The notes under the pieces: generated by a model | Database searches by the model: none | Seen by the model: only the letters and a program-made list of their open reading frames with translations | Told to the model about the DNA's origin: nothing | Position numbers and translations under genes: made by a program | Assembly (NCBI GenBank): GCA_941918925.1 | Contig: OW799237.1 | Coordinates: forward strand, 4,817,201 to 4,881,200 | Direction: 5' to 3' | Length of the DNA: 64,000 nucleotides | Origin: Phyto melanocephala | Taxonomy: Eukaryota > Arthropoda > Insecta > Diptera > Rhinophoridae | Part shown: piece after piece, positions 11,690 through 23,505 of the stretch | Layout: each line of letters opens with the position of its first letter | Position numbering within the stretch: position 1 is the first letter of the stretch

Positions 11690-11930
11690 TAATTCACAAT
11701 ATTTCGTACTAGCTGAATGTTTTAGAAAAATTGCAACAACATATTTTATAACTAAGTCGATTTTTCGTTACACAGTTTACGCTCACATTATACAAACGAT
11801 TTAATAAAATAAAAATAAAATATACCATTTAAAAAGGAAATTTCTTGCAGATGTGCAAAATCCCAATCCTATTAAAATTGGTAATATTTTAGAAGTTATA
11901 TGCGTTTAAAGTTGCTACTAAAACACGCGC
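11690..11930 (-). repeat. Dispersed repeat with 'gcagatgtgcaaaat' block
   Basis: Shares blocks ('gcagatgtgca', 'agaagttatatgcg', 'aaatcgac'-type) with inverted counterparts at 20.14-20.29 kb and with both arms of the palindrome near 22.6 and 23.96 kb. Non-coding. Confidence 0.5.
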
Positions 11931-11980
11931 AAAACATATCTTTGTAATTAAAAAAAAAAAAAAAAAAAAACATGTTAAAT

Positions 11981-12114
11981 CAGGGTCCGAATTACGGCAT
12001 TCGATATCGATCGAAATTTTACTCGATCGATCGAGTTCGCTGTGCTTTAGGTATAGAGATTCTTATAAGAATTTTCAAATTTCGATCACGTTCGAATGCC
12101 GTAATTCGGCCCCA
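11981..12114. mobile_element. Short palindromic MITE
   Basis: Ends 'ccgaattacggcattcg' (11987-12003) and 'cgaatgccgtaattcgg' are perfect inverted repeats around a core with repeated 'gatcgat'. Related half-elements occur near 49.94, 55.63 and 63.96 kb. No coding capacity. Confidence 0.75.
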
Positions 12115-12405
12115 GCATTGTTGATGCAGATTGTTTTTGCAATAAGTGTTTTTATGTGTGATAAAAAAAACTAAACTAAGAGATTGTAGTTACATTTACA
12201 ACTAGATTACGATCGTCTGGGTCGACCGCAATACATGCTAGTTAAAAATAAAACTACGGTAGTATTAACATTTTCATCTCTGAATGTGTATGTGTACGTT
12301 GTACAAAATATTAGTTAAGAAATTACTAACAAGACTTGAATAACTATTATAGAATCTGAAGACATACAACTTCTACGATAGGTTGAGAATTGGCAAATAC
12401 ATATA

Positions 12406-12756
12406 CAGTCGTGTCTGGATATAGTGAACTAATTTTTGCAAGGCTTGTTCATAGTATCCAGGTTGTTCTCTATATCAAGGTTGAAATTTTTGTTCAAAAG
12501 CTCGTTTTATTTACCAAAAATACATACACGTAAATGTAAATGCAATAGCTGATTAGAAACAATTTGTACAAAAAGGAAATATATGTACATATGTATGTGT
12601 TTAAGTTTAATAAATGAATTGTTGTTGAAGTTGTTTTCAAAATTTTGTTCACTATTAGAGTTTTTCACTATTTAGAGTACTCTATGCAATAATTTTGGTG
12701 TTCACTATATGGAGGTGTTCACTATATCGGGTGTTTACTATATCCAGACACGACTG
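12406..12756. mobile_element. Tc1-type MITE with TA target duplication
   Basis: The terminal inverted repeat 'cagtcgtgtctggatatagt' matches the reversed right end exactly over the first 20 bases. TA lies on each side (12404-12405 and 12757-12758). At 351 bp it is too short for a transposase. It sits 50 bases past the stop codon of gene B and may lie in its 3' UTR. Confidence 0.85.
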
Positions 12757-12807
12757 TACATACATTATGTATTATGAGTTGAAAAATAAGGAGGATAATC
12801 TTTGCAA

Positions 12808-15800
12808 CTATCTTACACGCAGTAATTTACTTCCCTGCACCTCGGCTGGCAGCGAATTCACTTTAGTTTTAAACTCATTCAATCTACAACAAAACGTGTA
12901 ACCTTTTCTTGTATCTGGAAAATTAACATGATATATACCAGCCTGTTTACAAACGTTTGTGCAGAATTTTTGAGCTGGACCATCGTTTATATAGGGATTA
13001 TTAACGGTTACGAACACAATAGCCGAATCAGTGGCCTTGTGCACTAAAATCTTATAGAAATACTTGGGAACTTCGATTTTGTAACTAGTATCCAAAAAGA
13101 CTTGTACGGGCTTATTGTTTTTACCGGGTAATTCTAAAACATCCATGTAACCGTTATAGGATTCGATGTCATCTCTGTAAAGGGACGCTATAGTACGAGC
13201 CAATTCTTCCACTCTCAACCAATTGCCTACATTAACAACTTGAAATTCAGGTGCTGCATTGACATAATAAAATGTGGCCAACTGTTCATATCCGAAAATA
13301 AAATCTGTATCGGCTGCCAAATGACCACGAGCCAAAAATTTTTTTGCACTAATATAAGTTTGAAATGGTCCGAAATATTTCTTAAAACGAGAGATTTGAT
13401 TTGTCTGCTTGTATATGTTGTTTGCCTTTGAGAAAGTTAATTGCATACCACTGGCGCTAAACGGACGGCGTTTACATTCAACTATACGATCTGTAAGAAA
13501 ATGTGGTTAAATGGAAATTTTTGTATAAATCAAGAATGTGCTAAAAATATTTATCTTAATTTATTCTATTTTCACTCTTGCAAAATTTGTTAAAAATTAT
13601 TTTTAGAAAAAATTTACTTCTTTACTTTGTGTCGAGGTGTATTTGTATTTGTGTGAAATGTATTGGAATTACTGAAAAATAAATTTCATAAAAAATGCGA
13701 ATTAGGGCCTTTCCAATTGTGGAACGCACAGAAGTACATATTCATGTTAGACTCCACAAAGTATATATATATACCGAGATCTTGCATCATACTAGCTATA
13801 CCCGTTCTTTTTCTGTTGAAATTGCGATAGAGCTTAAAATAGCAGGGAAATGAAGTTTGGTTAAAATAGTTATCTTTAATATTCTGTTTAATTTTTAAAT
13901 TGAATTCATCAAACGTAATGAGTTTAACTCGCCACTTTAATCACCCATCTCCTCCCACCTCTTTATGTGTCTAAGGTTTTTAATTACTTTTATGATACTC
14001 TGTGTTTCTATATTCAACAACTTAAATGGACGAAAGACAAATATGAACCGCCCGCCCACTTTTACACCAGACATTCTTCAAATAAAGCAAATTTTGTAAA
14101 TTCAATTATTTATTGCTTTATCTTGTAGTGTGCTACTATATAATATTAGTGGTGGGTGGGTACAAAAAATTCGGCACAGTACTAATATTTGTTTTATATA
14201 GGGGTATGTACTAGGGTGATCGCTTCGGTTTTACAACCGGTGGAAAACCCGGTTTTTTACTCTTTCAGCTGGCGGTTTTTTCTAAATGTTAATTTTTCGA
14301 ATGTCAATTACACCGGTTTTTTTTAAATTTTTAAAAAAGCAACCGGTTTTTTTTAATTGTAAATTTCAAACTATTTGAAAACCGGTTTCTTAAAAATGTC
14401 GAATAATCGATCACCCTAGTATGTACAAACAGAGAGTTTTATAGAATATTTTCTGTTAACCCAAACTTAAAACGGTAAACTTTGTATAACGCAATCAAGT
14501 AATTAATTAATGAAACGCCAGATCATCAGTGATCTTCTTTAAATATTTTTAAATGTTTTTCATTAACCAACTTAGGTTTTTAAGAAAAGGAAAAATTGAC
14601 CACGTTTACTTTAATGCTCACACAAAATCAATAGTTTTGCCTTATATTAAAGTTTCAGAATTCGAGTCTAGCAGTGTGTATATCCAGAACACTGTTACAT
14701 GTACAAATTTCAAACTTTGTCTTATCCTAAGCAAAATTCGATACGATCTGAGAGGCGAAGTGATATCCCCCATACAAGAAAAAAAAAATATAAATATAAA
14801 AATCTATCTTCTAATAAATAGAAGGCAAAAACTTTGTTGAGACCAGCAAAGCGGTACGGGTTCTGCTTATTTCTTTTTATGAAAATTTTGTATAAAAAAA
14901 AATAAAACAAGTAAGAGCGCTATATTCGGCCGTGCCGAATCTTATATACCCTTCACAACGTGCAGTCATGAAATAACAGTAGTTTGTGTCACCATTCATC
15001 CCATATGAAATACGTACATACATATATAAAAACATCCCATTGTAAAATTATAAATTCACGTATGTATGTTAAAAAAACGAAAAAAAAAATTAAAAAAAAA
15101 AAATTTTTAAAAAAATTAAAAAAAAGAATTAAAAAAAAAATTTTTATATATAATTATAATCTATATATATAAAAGTGAAACTCTGTGTGTGTGTGTGTGT
15201 GTGTTAGCTATAGACTCCGAAACTGTAAAACCAATCGGGCTCAAACTTTGGTAAGTTGTTGTACACATACCAGGGAGTGTTTATGGGTAGAAAAAAGTGG
15301 GCGGGGCCACGCCCATAAAAAATTAGTTATCAGTTTTAGCTACTTGCACTTGACCGATTTTTCTGAAACTTTGCACACATATCGAGCTGTCATGACTAAA
15401 TAATTTCGTGATAAGAAAAGTGGGCGGGGCCACGCCCCTAAAAAAGTTTTAATTTTGAGGTACTTGCACTGGACCGATTTTTCTGAAACCTTGCACACAT
15501 ATTGAGCTGTCATGACTTTATAATTTCGTGATTAAAAAAGTGGGCAGGGCCACGCCCATAAAAAAAAGTTATAATTTTGAAGTTCTTGCACTGGACCGAT
15601 TTTTCTGAAACTTTGCACACATATCGAGCTGTCATGACTAAATAATTTCGTGATAAGAAAAGTGGGCAGGGCCACGCCCATAAAAAAAAGTTATAATATT
15701 TAGGTTTTTGCACTTGATATTCAATTAAAATTCAGAATTTATTTCGATTCATTAAGGGGCGTAGCAACGCGCGCCGGGTTTGGCTAGTCATTATATATAA

Positions 15801-16587
15801 AACAAAAAAAATAAAAAAAAAATTAAAAAAAAATTAAAAAAAAAAATAAAAATATAAATAATATATTAAAAAAAAAATAAAAAAAAAATTTTTCACTGTG
15901 TGAAGGGTATAATAAAATTGTTCAACTTCAAAAAAAAAAAAAAAAACGAGCGATACTTTAAAAAATTATTTTTGACACTAGTACTTACAATCCATAGCGG
16001 CACCATTTAGTGTGACATGTGAATAGAATGTATGTTCCTTATAGTTGTCATAACATACTTTATAAACGGGTCCAATAAATATATTATTATAATTGAATCC
16101 AATATTATAAATGACACCGTTATTATTCGAACACCTTTCGGAAGTTATTTGTAACGTAGAGCTCGGTATATTTTTGCACACCAACTCACTGAGGTTTAGA
16201 ACGAAATTTACTGAGTTCACAAAATGGCCTTTGGAACTGGAACAATACAATTTAATGACATTGACAGTAGTGCCCCTAAAGGAATTTCCTTTACCGTTAC
16301 AAAGCAATAGCAATTTTATACCACCTCTTAGGATGTTAACACGACCAGTAGGTTTAAAAAGGTGATAGTCGTTATCAGTATTATATGTCGCGATAACAGG
16401 AGCAAATCCTTTGATATCATCTAAATTTATTGAACAATTTGTTTCTACACCTGCTGTAATATCTAAAGACATACAAGTACAAAGTTATACTTATTTATTT
16501 ACAAAAAGAAATTTAATTTAAAGGATATATTTTATTTAACTCACCGCATGCTAGAGCACAGAGTAATAGACTCAATAACTTCCACAT
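12808..16587 (-). CDS. Secreted DNA/RNA non-specific endonuclease, gene B
   Basis: Exons 16545-16587, 15989-16462 and 12808-13490, GT/AG sites, both introns phase 1; about 399 residues. The signal peptide starts MWKLLSLLLCALA. The N-terminal Cys domain occupies residues 15-172. The nuclease domain has RGH at 227-229, N259 in N-x-G-x-W and E267, and the C-terminal CTNVC and FCC cysteines. It is the second gene here with a complete catalytic set, so DNA/RNA cleavage after secretion is expected. Intron 2 has grown to about 2.5 kb, with a hAT MITE, an R1 end and a Helitron inside it, so splicing must remove these. The exons themselves are open. The pairing of exons over this distance rests on orientation, phase and the absence of competing exons. 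Confidence 0.85.
14212..14418. mobile_element. hAT-type MITE with 8-bp target duplication
   Basis: The terminal repeat TAGGGTGATCG matches the reversed right end. The flanking 8-mer GTATGTAC is repeated exactly at 14204-14211 and 14419-14426, the target-site length of hAT elements. The interior carries several 'accggtttttt' motifs in both orientations. It lies in intron 2 of gene B. Confidence 0.9.
14904..15150 (+). repeat. R1 repeat, 5' end with hairpin
   Basis: 'aacaagtaagagcgctat' is followed by a hairpin (ATTCGGC / GCCGAAT, 14924-14940) and 'tatacccttcac'. The same order occurs at 56.40 kb and, inverted, at 25.65 kb. It is followed by an A-rich tract. Lies in intron 2 of gene B. Confidence 0.75.
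15160..15787 (+). mobile_element. Non-autonomous Helitron with internal tandem repeats
   Basis: Starts TCTATATATATAAAA and ends with a GC-rich, partly self-complementary segment ('ggcgtagcaacgcgcgcc') and CTAG before T, as Helitrons do. Inside are (GT)n and about three and a half copies of a ~118-bp unit. The unit carries 'gggcggggccacgccc', 'gcactggaccgatttttctg' and 'cgagctgtcatgac'. No Rep/helicase coding. A sister copy lies inverted at 41.33-42.08 kb. It sits in intron 2 of gene B. Confidence 0.8.
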
Positions 16588-16667
16588 TTTGTTATTACTA
16601 CTTAAGAAAGTTTCAAAATAGAAGAGTTGTCTACTTTAAACTACATTCTAAATTCTTCAACGAGCTG

Positions 16668-16675
16668 TATTTATA
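16668..16675 (-). promoter_or_regulatory. TATA box of gene B
   Basis: TATAAATA on the minus strand within 'cggtataaata', 81 bp upstream of the gene B ATG. Confidence 0.7.
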
Positions 16676-16689
16676 CCGATTTTTCATTT

Positions 16690-17754
16690 TTAACTTTGTT
16701 GTTACACTTGTATTTTTTTATTTTTTTATTTACATACTATTTGGTTCATATTTAGCTGTTTCTATGTACATATGTATATTTATAAAAACAAAACACATGT
16801 TTTTTTTTTATTAACAAAAATAGGCATTTTAAAATGGGATTTGTTTTCGTAACCGTTTGTTAAACTTAAATATAAGCAGATAAGAAGTATATGCCTGAAC
16901 TTTTTGCTTCAATGATTTGTATAAAGTTGTGGAAAGTTCGAAATTTCGAAATCTTGATTTATATATTGTTATAGATTACAACGGGACCCTCGGAGGACCC
17001 AAGTGAGCTATGCCTTCGGGCGGCTGCCGGATCTATTGTTATATATTCTTAACTGATAGCTTAAAGCAATACTTTTCTAAGCTAACGATATTTCGAACCT
17101 GAGTTCGGATTACCAAACATTTTGTAAAAATATAATAATTATGATTTTTATGCAAGGATGCAACTAAAAACTTTAAAACTTTTCGAATTTCTTGAAAATT
17201 TGTATGTTTGAATGTATACATTTTACATACACATACATTTAATTTCTGTCTTCCAAGTAATATAGGACATATGTATGTACACTTGTATTCCAAACTTCCA
17301 GACATAAACTAATATTTTAATCTCTCTATGTACCGATGTCAGCCTGTTCTGTCTGTCCAAGTTAATTTTGTAATCAAAGTACAGATGGCAAATTTATATG
17401 TATTACAATAAAAATATTAACTCAAAGACCAACCTTAATAACATAAGCCAGCGAAATCTTTTTAAAATTGTGTAATAGGTTGTCGTTATTTCATATATTA
17501 CATAGTAATGTAATGTCGTTAGCAACATCATTATTTTAAAATACAGAGTAATGGCCTGTTGGTAGTGACCTTCGTAAATACTTTTTATCTATTTTTTTAA
17601 ACAGGGAACTTTAAATTAACTTTATAAATATTATAATATGCACAATATTATAATTTTTATGTATTTTTGTATCGCAACAGTATAAAAATATACAGCTATA
17701 ATTCAGCTTTATTGGTAACTACTTATTTAATTGCTTTTTGTAAGTTCATTTGTA
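16690..17754. other. Intergenic, no gene seen
   Basis: AT-rich sequence upstream of gene B. One GC-rich island at 16980-17033 ('gaccctcggaggaccc', 'gccttcgggcggctgccgg') stands out sharply and is probably the end of an unidentified mobile element. Confidence 0.5.
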
Positions 17755-18069
17755 AAGGCCATGACTGACTATCCTACAAAGTCGTGCGATTATGTCAAAT
17801 AAAAATCTGATAGTTTTCTGTCCTACATGAAAAAATCGCAACAAAATGTGTTATTTGATGCCACACTGTCATACTTGCTTAGAAAAAGCAACTCTGATCG
17901 CACAGAAACTATTATTTTATGAAAATTTTCAAAAGATTGTCAAATCGGACACACTTGTCAAAAAATCTGTCAAACATGTGTACTTTGCGTCCACACTATC
18001 ACACTTTCTGAACACACATACAATTTTTGACATATCGAACGACTAAATCTGATAGTCAGTCATGGCCTT
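17755..18069. mobile_element. MITE with 19-bp perfect inverted ends
   Basis: 'aaggccatgactgactatc' at 17755 is repeated exactly in reverse at the right end (to 18069), and imperfect pairing ('agtcg') continues inward. At 315 bp it is non-coding. The interior has several 'tctgat' and 'tgtca' words. Confidence 0.85.
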
Positions 18070-19063
18070 AAGCGAGGGTCATGATTTCTACAAAACAACT
18101 CAAACAAAAATAAGTAGTTATTCGGTCAAAAAGTAACTAGTTTATGTATATCTCCAATATTACTTGCTAACTTTCTATGTAAGTAAAGATTTTGCTGGGA
18201 AGCTGCAAAAGTTTCACGCGCTTACCCAGCCTCTAAAAAATCACACTTGTGCTAGTTAAACTGAAATCTAAACTGTTCATAACGGCTCCCATATAAATTA
18301 AAATCTTAAAAATTTATTTAAAATTGTATTGTACTGTTGTAGGGTGTAATGTGGTGAGGCTTGACTTTTTTTTATTTTTTCAATTACTTTTAACAATTTC
18401 TTAAATATTTGTTAAACAAAACCAGATAATTCTGGTATGTAAGTAGAAGATTAATTTAGAAAATTTTTTTAAAAAAACTTGTTAATAAAGTTTTTAGGTA
18501 TTTTGTACTTGTAGGTTTTTGACCTTTTATTAAAATGTTATTTTCTTCAATTTCAAGGCTTCCAATCAAGTTAAATATTTCTGCATAATTTTATCTAGAT
18601 CCGATGACACTTTATTTTGTGATTATAAAAGTAATTTGTTTTATGTACCATTTAGTCTAGGCGCAAATCCTGCTTAAGGGATCCCCGTAGATACGCGCTT
18701 TAATAAACCGTACACTTATGCTTAAGCGTTAAATCTGCTGGCTGCTCTTTCTAGTTCAATACAATTAAGTGGTCTTCTAGTTCAAACAGTCTTTTTTTTT
18801 TGCAATCGGTCTTTTGGTTCCAATCTTTTAGTTCAGTCGGTCTTTTATCAGTTTTATTCGCGTAACAGTTGAGCGATTTGTGTTAGTTTATTTTTGATAA
18901 ACGCGGTAATTTTTAAACGCATACTATCTATGCAAGTATGTTTTATTTATTTTTTATTAACGGGGTGAAATTGTCGAAAGACTCTGGCATGCAAGACGTC
19001 AGCAATACTGTCATGATAAAAACAGTGCAGGTATGATCTAAAGCTCCTATGTACTGTGTTTTG
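18070..19063. other. Intergenic, no gene seen
   Basis: AT-rich. Between 18720 and 18860 there is a loose repetition of 'ggtcttttggttc'-like words. No frame has a recognisable protein. Confidence 0.45.
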
Positions 19064-19215
19064 TCTATGTATGTATGTATGTATGTATGTATGTATGTAT
19101 GTATGTATGTATGTATGTATGTATGTATGTATGTATGGATGTATGTATGTATGTATGTATGGATGTATGTATGTATGTATGTATGTATGTATGTATGTAT
19201 GTATGTATGTATGTA
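19064..19215. repeat. (TATG)n microsatellite
   Basis: About 150 bp of the TATG tetramer, with two single-base interruptions (ggat). Open frames through it encode only Tyr/Val/Cys/Met or His/Thr/Ile repeats and are not genes. Confidence 0.95.
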
Positions 19216-19419
19216 CACCTAGAAAACACAAAATCACATTCATTGCCAATCTAATGGTTCAAATCCTGCAATCGAACTTTTCATTTGTGATTATAAAATT
19301 TCTATTGCAAAAATTATAATTTATTAGTTCTGACTACATATTTTAATTCCGAAACGAAATTCTGTAGATATAACCGTAAAAGTTTTGCTGTACTTCCTTA
19401 ATTAAAAAAAAAAAAAACA

Positions 19420-19830
19420 ATTGCCTCTGAAGCTTATGGTGATAATGTGTTCCACCGGTTTTAACATGCGAGAGATAGTTCACCGTTCACCAGTAAGTGA
19501 CTTTGACACGGAAGACAAAGATAGTCCAGACTAACCAAAACAGTTTGAAGACCACGACTTGGAGCCGTTATTCCTAGAAAATATTTATCAAAACTTAACA
19601 AGAGGTTGCAAATTCATTGGGAGCTACTCAAGCAGCAATTTGAAAACGTTTGCGAGCACCAGGATTCATCCAAAAGCTGGGAAGTTGGACTTCATACAAA
19701 TTGAAGTCGATAGACCTAAAAAGACGATTTCGCAAGTCAGAAATTCGCTTAGTGCTCAAGTGAAGCTATGTACTTCCAGGAATATAGACTTCAAAAAGTT
19801 GTTAATGAACGAAAAATGTTTTATTTTTGT
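19420..19830 (+). pseudogene. Mariner-family transposase N-terminal relic
   Basis: A frame with stops gives AYGDNVFHRF-like, FDTEDKDSPD, PKQFEDHDLEPLF, then GKLDFIQIEVDR and RNSLSAQVKLC, then KKLLMNEKC. This order follows Mos1/mariner transposase from the second helix-turn-helix to the start of the first catalytic block ('GDEKW'). The rest is lost. Confidence 0.7.
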
Positions 19831-20287
19831 TTTAATAGAAATTTATGTTATTACTTAGTATACAAAACAAAATTAAATTAAAAAATATTTCTGTTAAAAA
19901 AAAATAAATTAATTAATTTAATTTTTATAAAAAGTAACTGAAACCGAACCGCTTTGCTGGCCGGAAAAACATTCCTCAATTTAAAACTAAAACCAAAAAA
20001 TTATGAACACAAAATTTACAACAAAATTAATAAAACAACAAAACATCTCTTAAACGGGAGTTTAAGTTTAAGAGTCTCTATTTTGTTTTGTTTTTTTTTT
20101 TTCACCATATACATACATAAATATAGCGTGCGCATGTGTTGGTAGCAACTTTAATCGCTTATGGCTTATGAAATATCGAAACAATTGTAATAAGATTGAG
20201 ATTGTGCACATCTGCAGTAAAATTCCTTTCAAATTGAATATTTTTTTGTTAAATGTGAGCGTAGACTGCCTAACAAGAAATCGACTT

Positions 20288-20300
20288 TAATATACATACA

Positions 20301-20331
<31 letters not shown>

Positions 20332-20336
20332 GTACA

Positions 20337-20367
<31 letters not shown>

Positions 20368-20390
20368 GTACATACATACAAGAATTTATA
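20288..20390. repeat. (CATA)n microsatellite
   Basis: CATA tetramers broken by 'catatgtacata' blocks, about 100 bp. Many intergenic spots in this window carry the same CATA/TATG simple repeat. Confidence 0.9.
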
Positions 20391-20439
20391 CAAATACATA
20401 AGTTAGTTTTATTTAAAAAATAAAAGAAAAATCTTAAGA

Positions 20440-20553
20440 AGATAACTGAAAATTTTAAATTTGTAAACCAAAACTGTTATCGATCTTTTGAAAGCCTAAT
20501 ATTGTTTTTTTTTTGTAAACTAATACTCACTGTCTATAACGGCGCCATTCAGT
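20440..20553 (-). pseudogene. Relic C: exon 2 end of a nuclease-family gene
   Basis: On the minus strand, 20531-20552 encodes LNGAVID, the conserved end of exon 2 in this family (LNGAA.D in the others). It is followed by a GTGAGT donor at 20525-20530 and about 85 bp of intron sequence like that of gene G ('taaaccaaaactgtta'). Homology ends abruptly at 20553. No other exon is nearby. It marks a lost eighth array member. Confidence 0.7.
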
Positions 20554-21431
20554 TGGAAAAATTTTTTTTTACTGTGTTGTAATTTTTTTGAAATTGCGTT
20601 TTATTTAATTTTAGTTTCCGGTCTTTCAAAAATAGTTTTTAGTATTTTTGAAAAAAAAAAAAACAATTGCATATCTTAGGGATAATAAAAAAAGTACTAT
20701 TTTTATTGTAGAACAAAAACGGCATTACTGTTCTTTGTAGGGTAAAACTTTATTTTTCTAAAATGAACAAACGGGAAATAATTTTATTCAGCTTCAACTA
20801 ACAACAACTGACAGAGCTAATTTTGTATCAAATAAAAAGGCCCAGACATAACACATTACAAAATAATGAGTTGAAAGTACTAGAAAAAAGTTCTTCACTA
20901 CTTACAATTTGGCATCGAAACCCATTATTTTAACACGGCGATGTTATTGGAGGCAAGTACTTATCACGCTCGCTAACAAATAGGGGCTCGTATAAGTACT
21001 TATTACCACTGTTGCCAACTTTTTCCCAAAGAATATCGCTAAAATAAGTAGAAAAATAGCAAGAAAATAGCTAAAAATTAAAAAAATTATCAAAATTTTA
21101 GCGATAAATCGCTAAAAGTTTTTAAAAAAATATGTCTAATGTCTAACTTGATGACACCAACGTCTATTGATTTATCTCCTAATACACTATATCTAGAACC
21201 TGATACATCGTTAATAAGTTCCATTAAGAGATGGGTCACTAAAACATTTTTATTTATTGCTAAGCATTTGGTTTTATGAATACGGTTTTCATTATAAATG
21301 AAGCCTTCATTTTATTTAAATTTTTTCCAATATAACCGATGCACCGATGCAGATGGCTTGTGCTTTTAATTGTAAAATTTTGCAGACAGGGATCATATAC
21401 ATCAATATCCTTTTGTAATCTTGTATTACCC
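20554..21431. other. No gene seen
   Basis: AT-rich. It contains repeated 'agcgataaatcgctaaaa'-like inverted words around 21050-21115 that recur next to genes D and F. No credible coding frame. Confidence 0.4.
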
Positions 21432-23096
21432 ACGACTTAAACTTTTAATAAGTTAAAAATGTTTAAAAATCGCTAGATTTGACGAGAAAATGGATGAAAT
21501 GATAACAGTGCTTATAAATAGGGACTTAAAAAAATACTTATTTTAATAGTACTTAATTATTATTATGGGTTATCTATTATGGAAGTCGTTCGGTTCTGCA
21601 ATACGTTAATTTGAAATTTAAGGAATTAGTGAAAATCTATAAGTCAGCACCTTTTTAATGTTGTCAAAATAATTATAACTTACATCCTATGCTTGTTAAA
21701 CTAAATGAGAATTATAAAAAATTTGAATGGCTTCTAGCAAATTTGTTTGTTTTTAATTTTGTTAATTTTTAATAATTTAATAATCAATCAGATTTTTTTT
21801 TGCTGTATTCAGTAGATTTAGTAAATTACGATACCCTGTCGATTCTTGAATATTTTTCAACCAGCAAAGTTCTCTTCTGCCTCTAGCACGTCTTCATTCA
21901 ATTTTTGATATGAGAATTTTTCAAAGAAATTAGTATTTATCATTGTCTTGTTGTAATTTTCCTACTCTTGACAGTTTTAATGATTTGAAACGCGGTCAGT
22001 CCTTGATATCTTTAATATACGCCTTTGTATTCATATTTCGAAAGCTTCTCATCTTTTCTCATGCATTACTTTAATTATTTATACTTCCACAGCATATAAT
22101 CAATAATACGGACGGGTGGCCTAACACCTTACCTTATTCAAAACATTCATCTCTTGCCATCTCTATGCGACATGCTTTTTCCTTTGATGCGTTCTATGGA
22201 TCGATTTCTATGTTTTTTATTTTTAATGCCATGCTGTCGTATAATTTTTTTTTCTGCTAACAACCATATATTTTGTTTTTAATATTGATTCTAAGGCCAA
22301 AAGATTCCCTTGCGGAGGTTAGTTTGTCGTATCAGCTTGTGTATAACGTGGTCAGCATATCGTATATTATTGATAAACATCTTTTCTGATTTTTTTTCTG
22401 AGTAAATATTAAAAAGCATAGGCTATACTATACACCCCTGTCTTACTCTCTTTGAGATGGAAATTTCTTCGGTTCCTTCAAAATTTAATGAAAATCGCGC
22501 TGAATAACAAAATAGGAAAACATTTAAGTTTTGCTTAGTTACACACATAATGTTTGAGCAGGTGTTAATAGTAATTTAAATCGCTTATAACTTCTTTAAT
22601 TAGGAACCAATTTTAAAAGCATTAAGATTGTACACATCTGCAAGAGAATATAACAACAGCAAAGATTTAGCAAGTTTAAATACATATGTTTTACAAACAA
22701 CTGTTATGTATGTATACGTATACTTATAGTTGCGTATCTACACTTTTGGGAAGGGTATATAATATTCGGCATAGCTGAATATAGTTGTCTAACTTGTTTT
22801 TTATTTTCTTAAAATCGGTGTGTTTATTTTTCTATATGATATTTATTATCATTTGCAAATGAAATAAGAAAAATAAAAATTTTGTTTTTAATATTTTTTT
22901 ATTATTATTTTTTTTTAATCATGAAAAACATATTTTTGTTTGTCTCAATTTTTTAAATAACTTGTAACAATATTTGCTAAACACATACACATACATTGTA
23001 TGTACTTATATGTATGTACATATAAATATGTATGTACATACAAGCTTAACGTAATTCATTATTATGACTAAATCTGGGCTGCCATACTTGATGTTT
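21432..23096 (-). repeat. Left arm of a 3.8-kb inverted repeat
   Basis: The reverse complement of this arm matches 23506-25192 almost continuously, for example 'gctagatttgacgagaaaat', 'cggttctgcaatacgttaat' and 'gggctgccatacttgatg'. Differences are scattered single bases and small indels. The arm includes a broken LINE reverse transcriptase and an R1-type hairpin end (about 22745-22800). The arms are separated by a 409-bp unique spacer. Confidence 0.9.
21820..22490 (-). pseudogene. LINE reverse transcriptase relic, left-arm copy
   Basis: Mirror copy of the relic at 24115-24830. Minus-strand fragments include VRQGC and LFNIYSE, separated by frameshifts and stops. Confidence 0.65.
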
Positions 23097-23505
23097 TGCC
23101 TCAGAATTTTTAAATTGCTGATTTGTCGATTTTTCTGATAGATACTTTGTTTAATTCACTGAAATACATTAAAACGGGACATTTATTGAAGAGTTTATCA
23201 AAAACAGAAAGAATTTTATGAAATCTTCATGAGGTGTATTTGGGCTGGTTGGCTAAAGATAATTGATTTTGAACATACATTTTTAAACTCGATTAACTCT
23301 AACAAAATTTGTCAATAGGAAAATAATACTCTTATCGAGATTCTGAAACAATTCCCCAGCTTCATTGATAAAAATAACTTTAATAATAACAACTTTTAGG
23401 CTCTAAATTTGGAGAGTTTAAAATTTAGAAATTTTTCAATAATTTTTGATAAATAATATTAAAACTTGGTGGTTATAGAGGTGCATAATATGGAGATACA
23501 AGTAC
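23097..23505. other. Spacer of the inverted repeat
   Basis: 409 bp between the arms, AT-rich and without coding potential. It appears only once in the window. Confidence 0.8.

Noticed and set aside
14984..15172. Lys-rich 62-codon frame
   Set aside because: Translation of an A-rich tract at the end of an R1 repeat.
15185..15713. Short frames with VSCCTHTREC-like sequence in both Helitron copies
   Set aside because: They come from the internal Helitron repeats, and appear in both copies only because the element is repeated.
18943..19319. Open frames encoding His-Thr-Tyr-Ile or Met-Tyr-Val-Cys repeats
   Set aside because: Translation of a TATG microsatellite in several frames.
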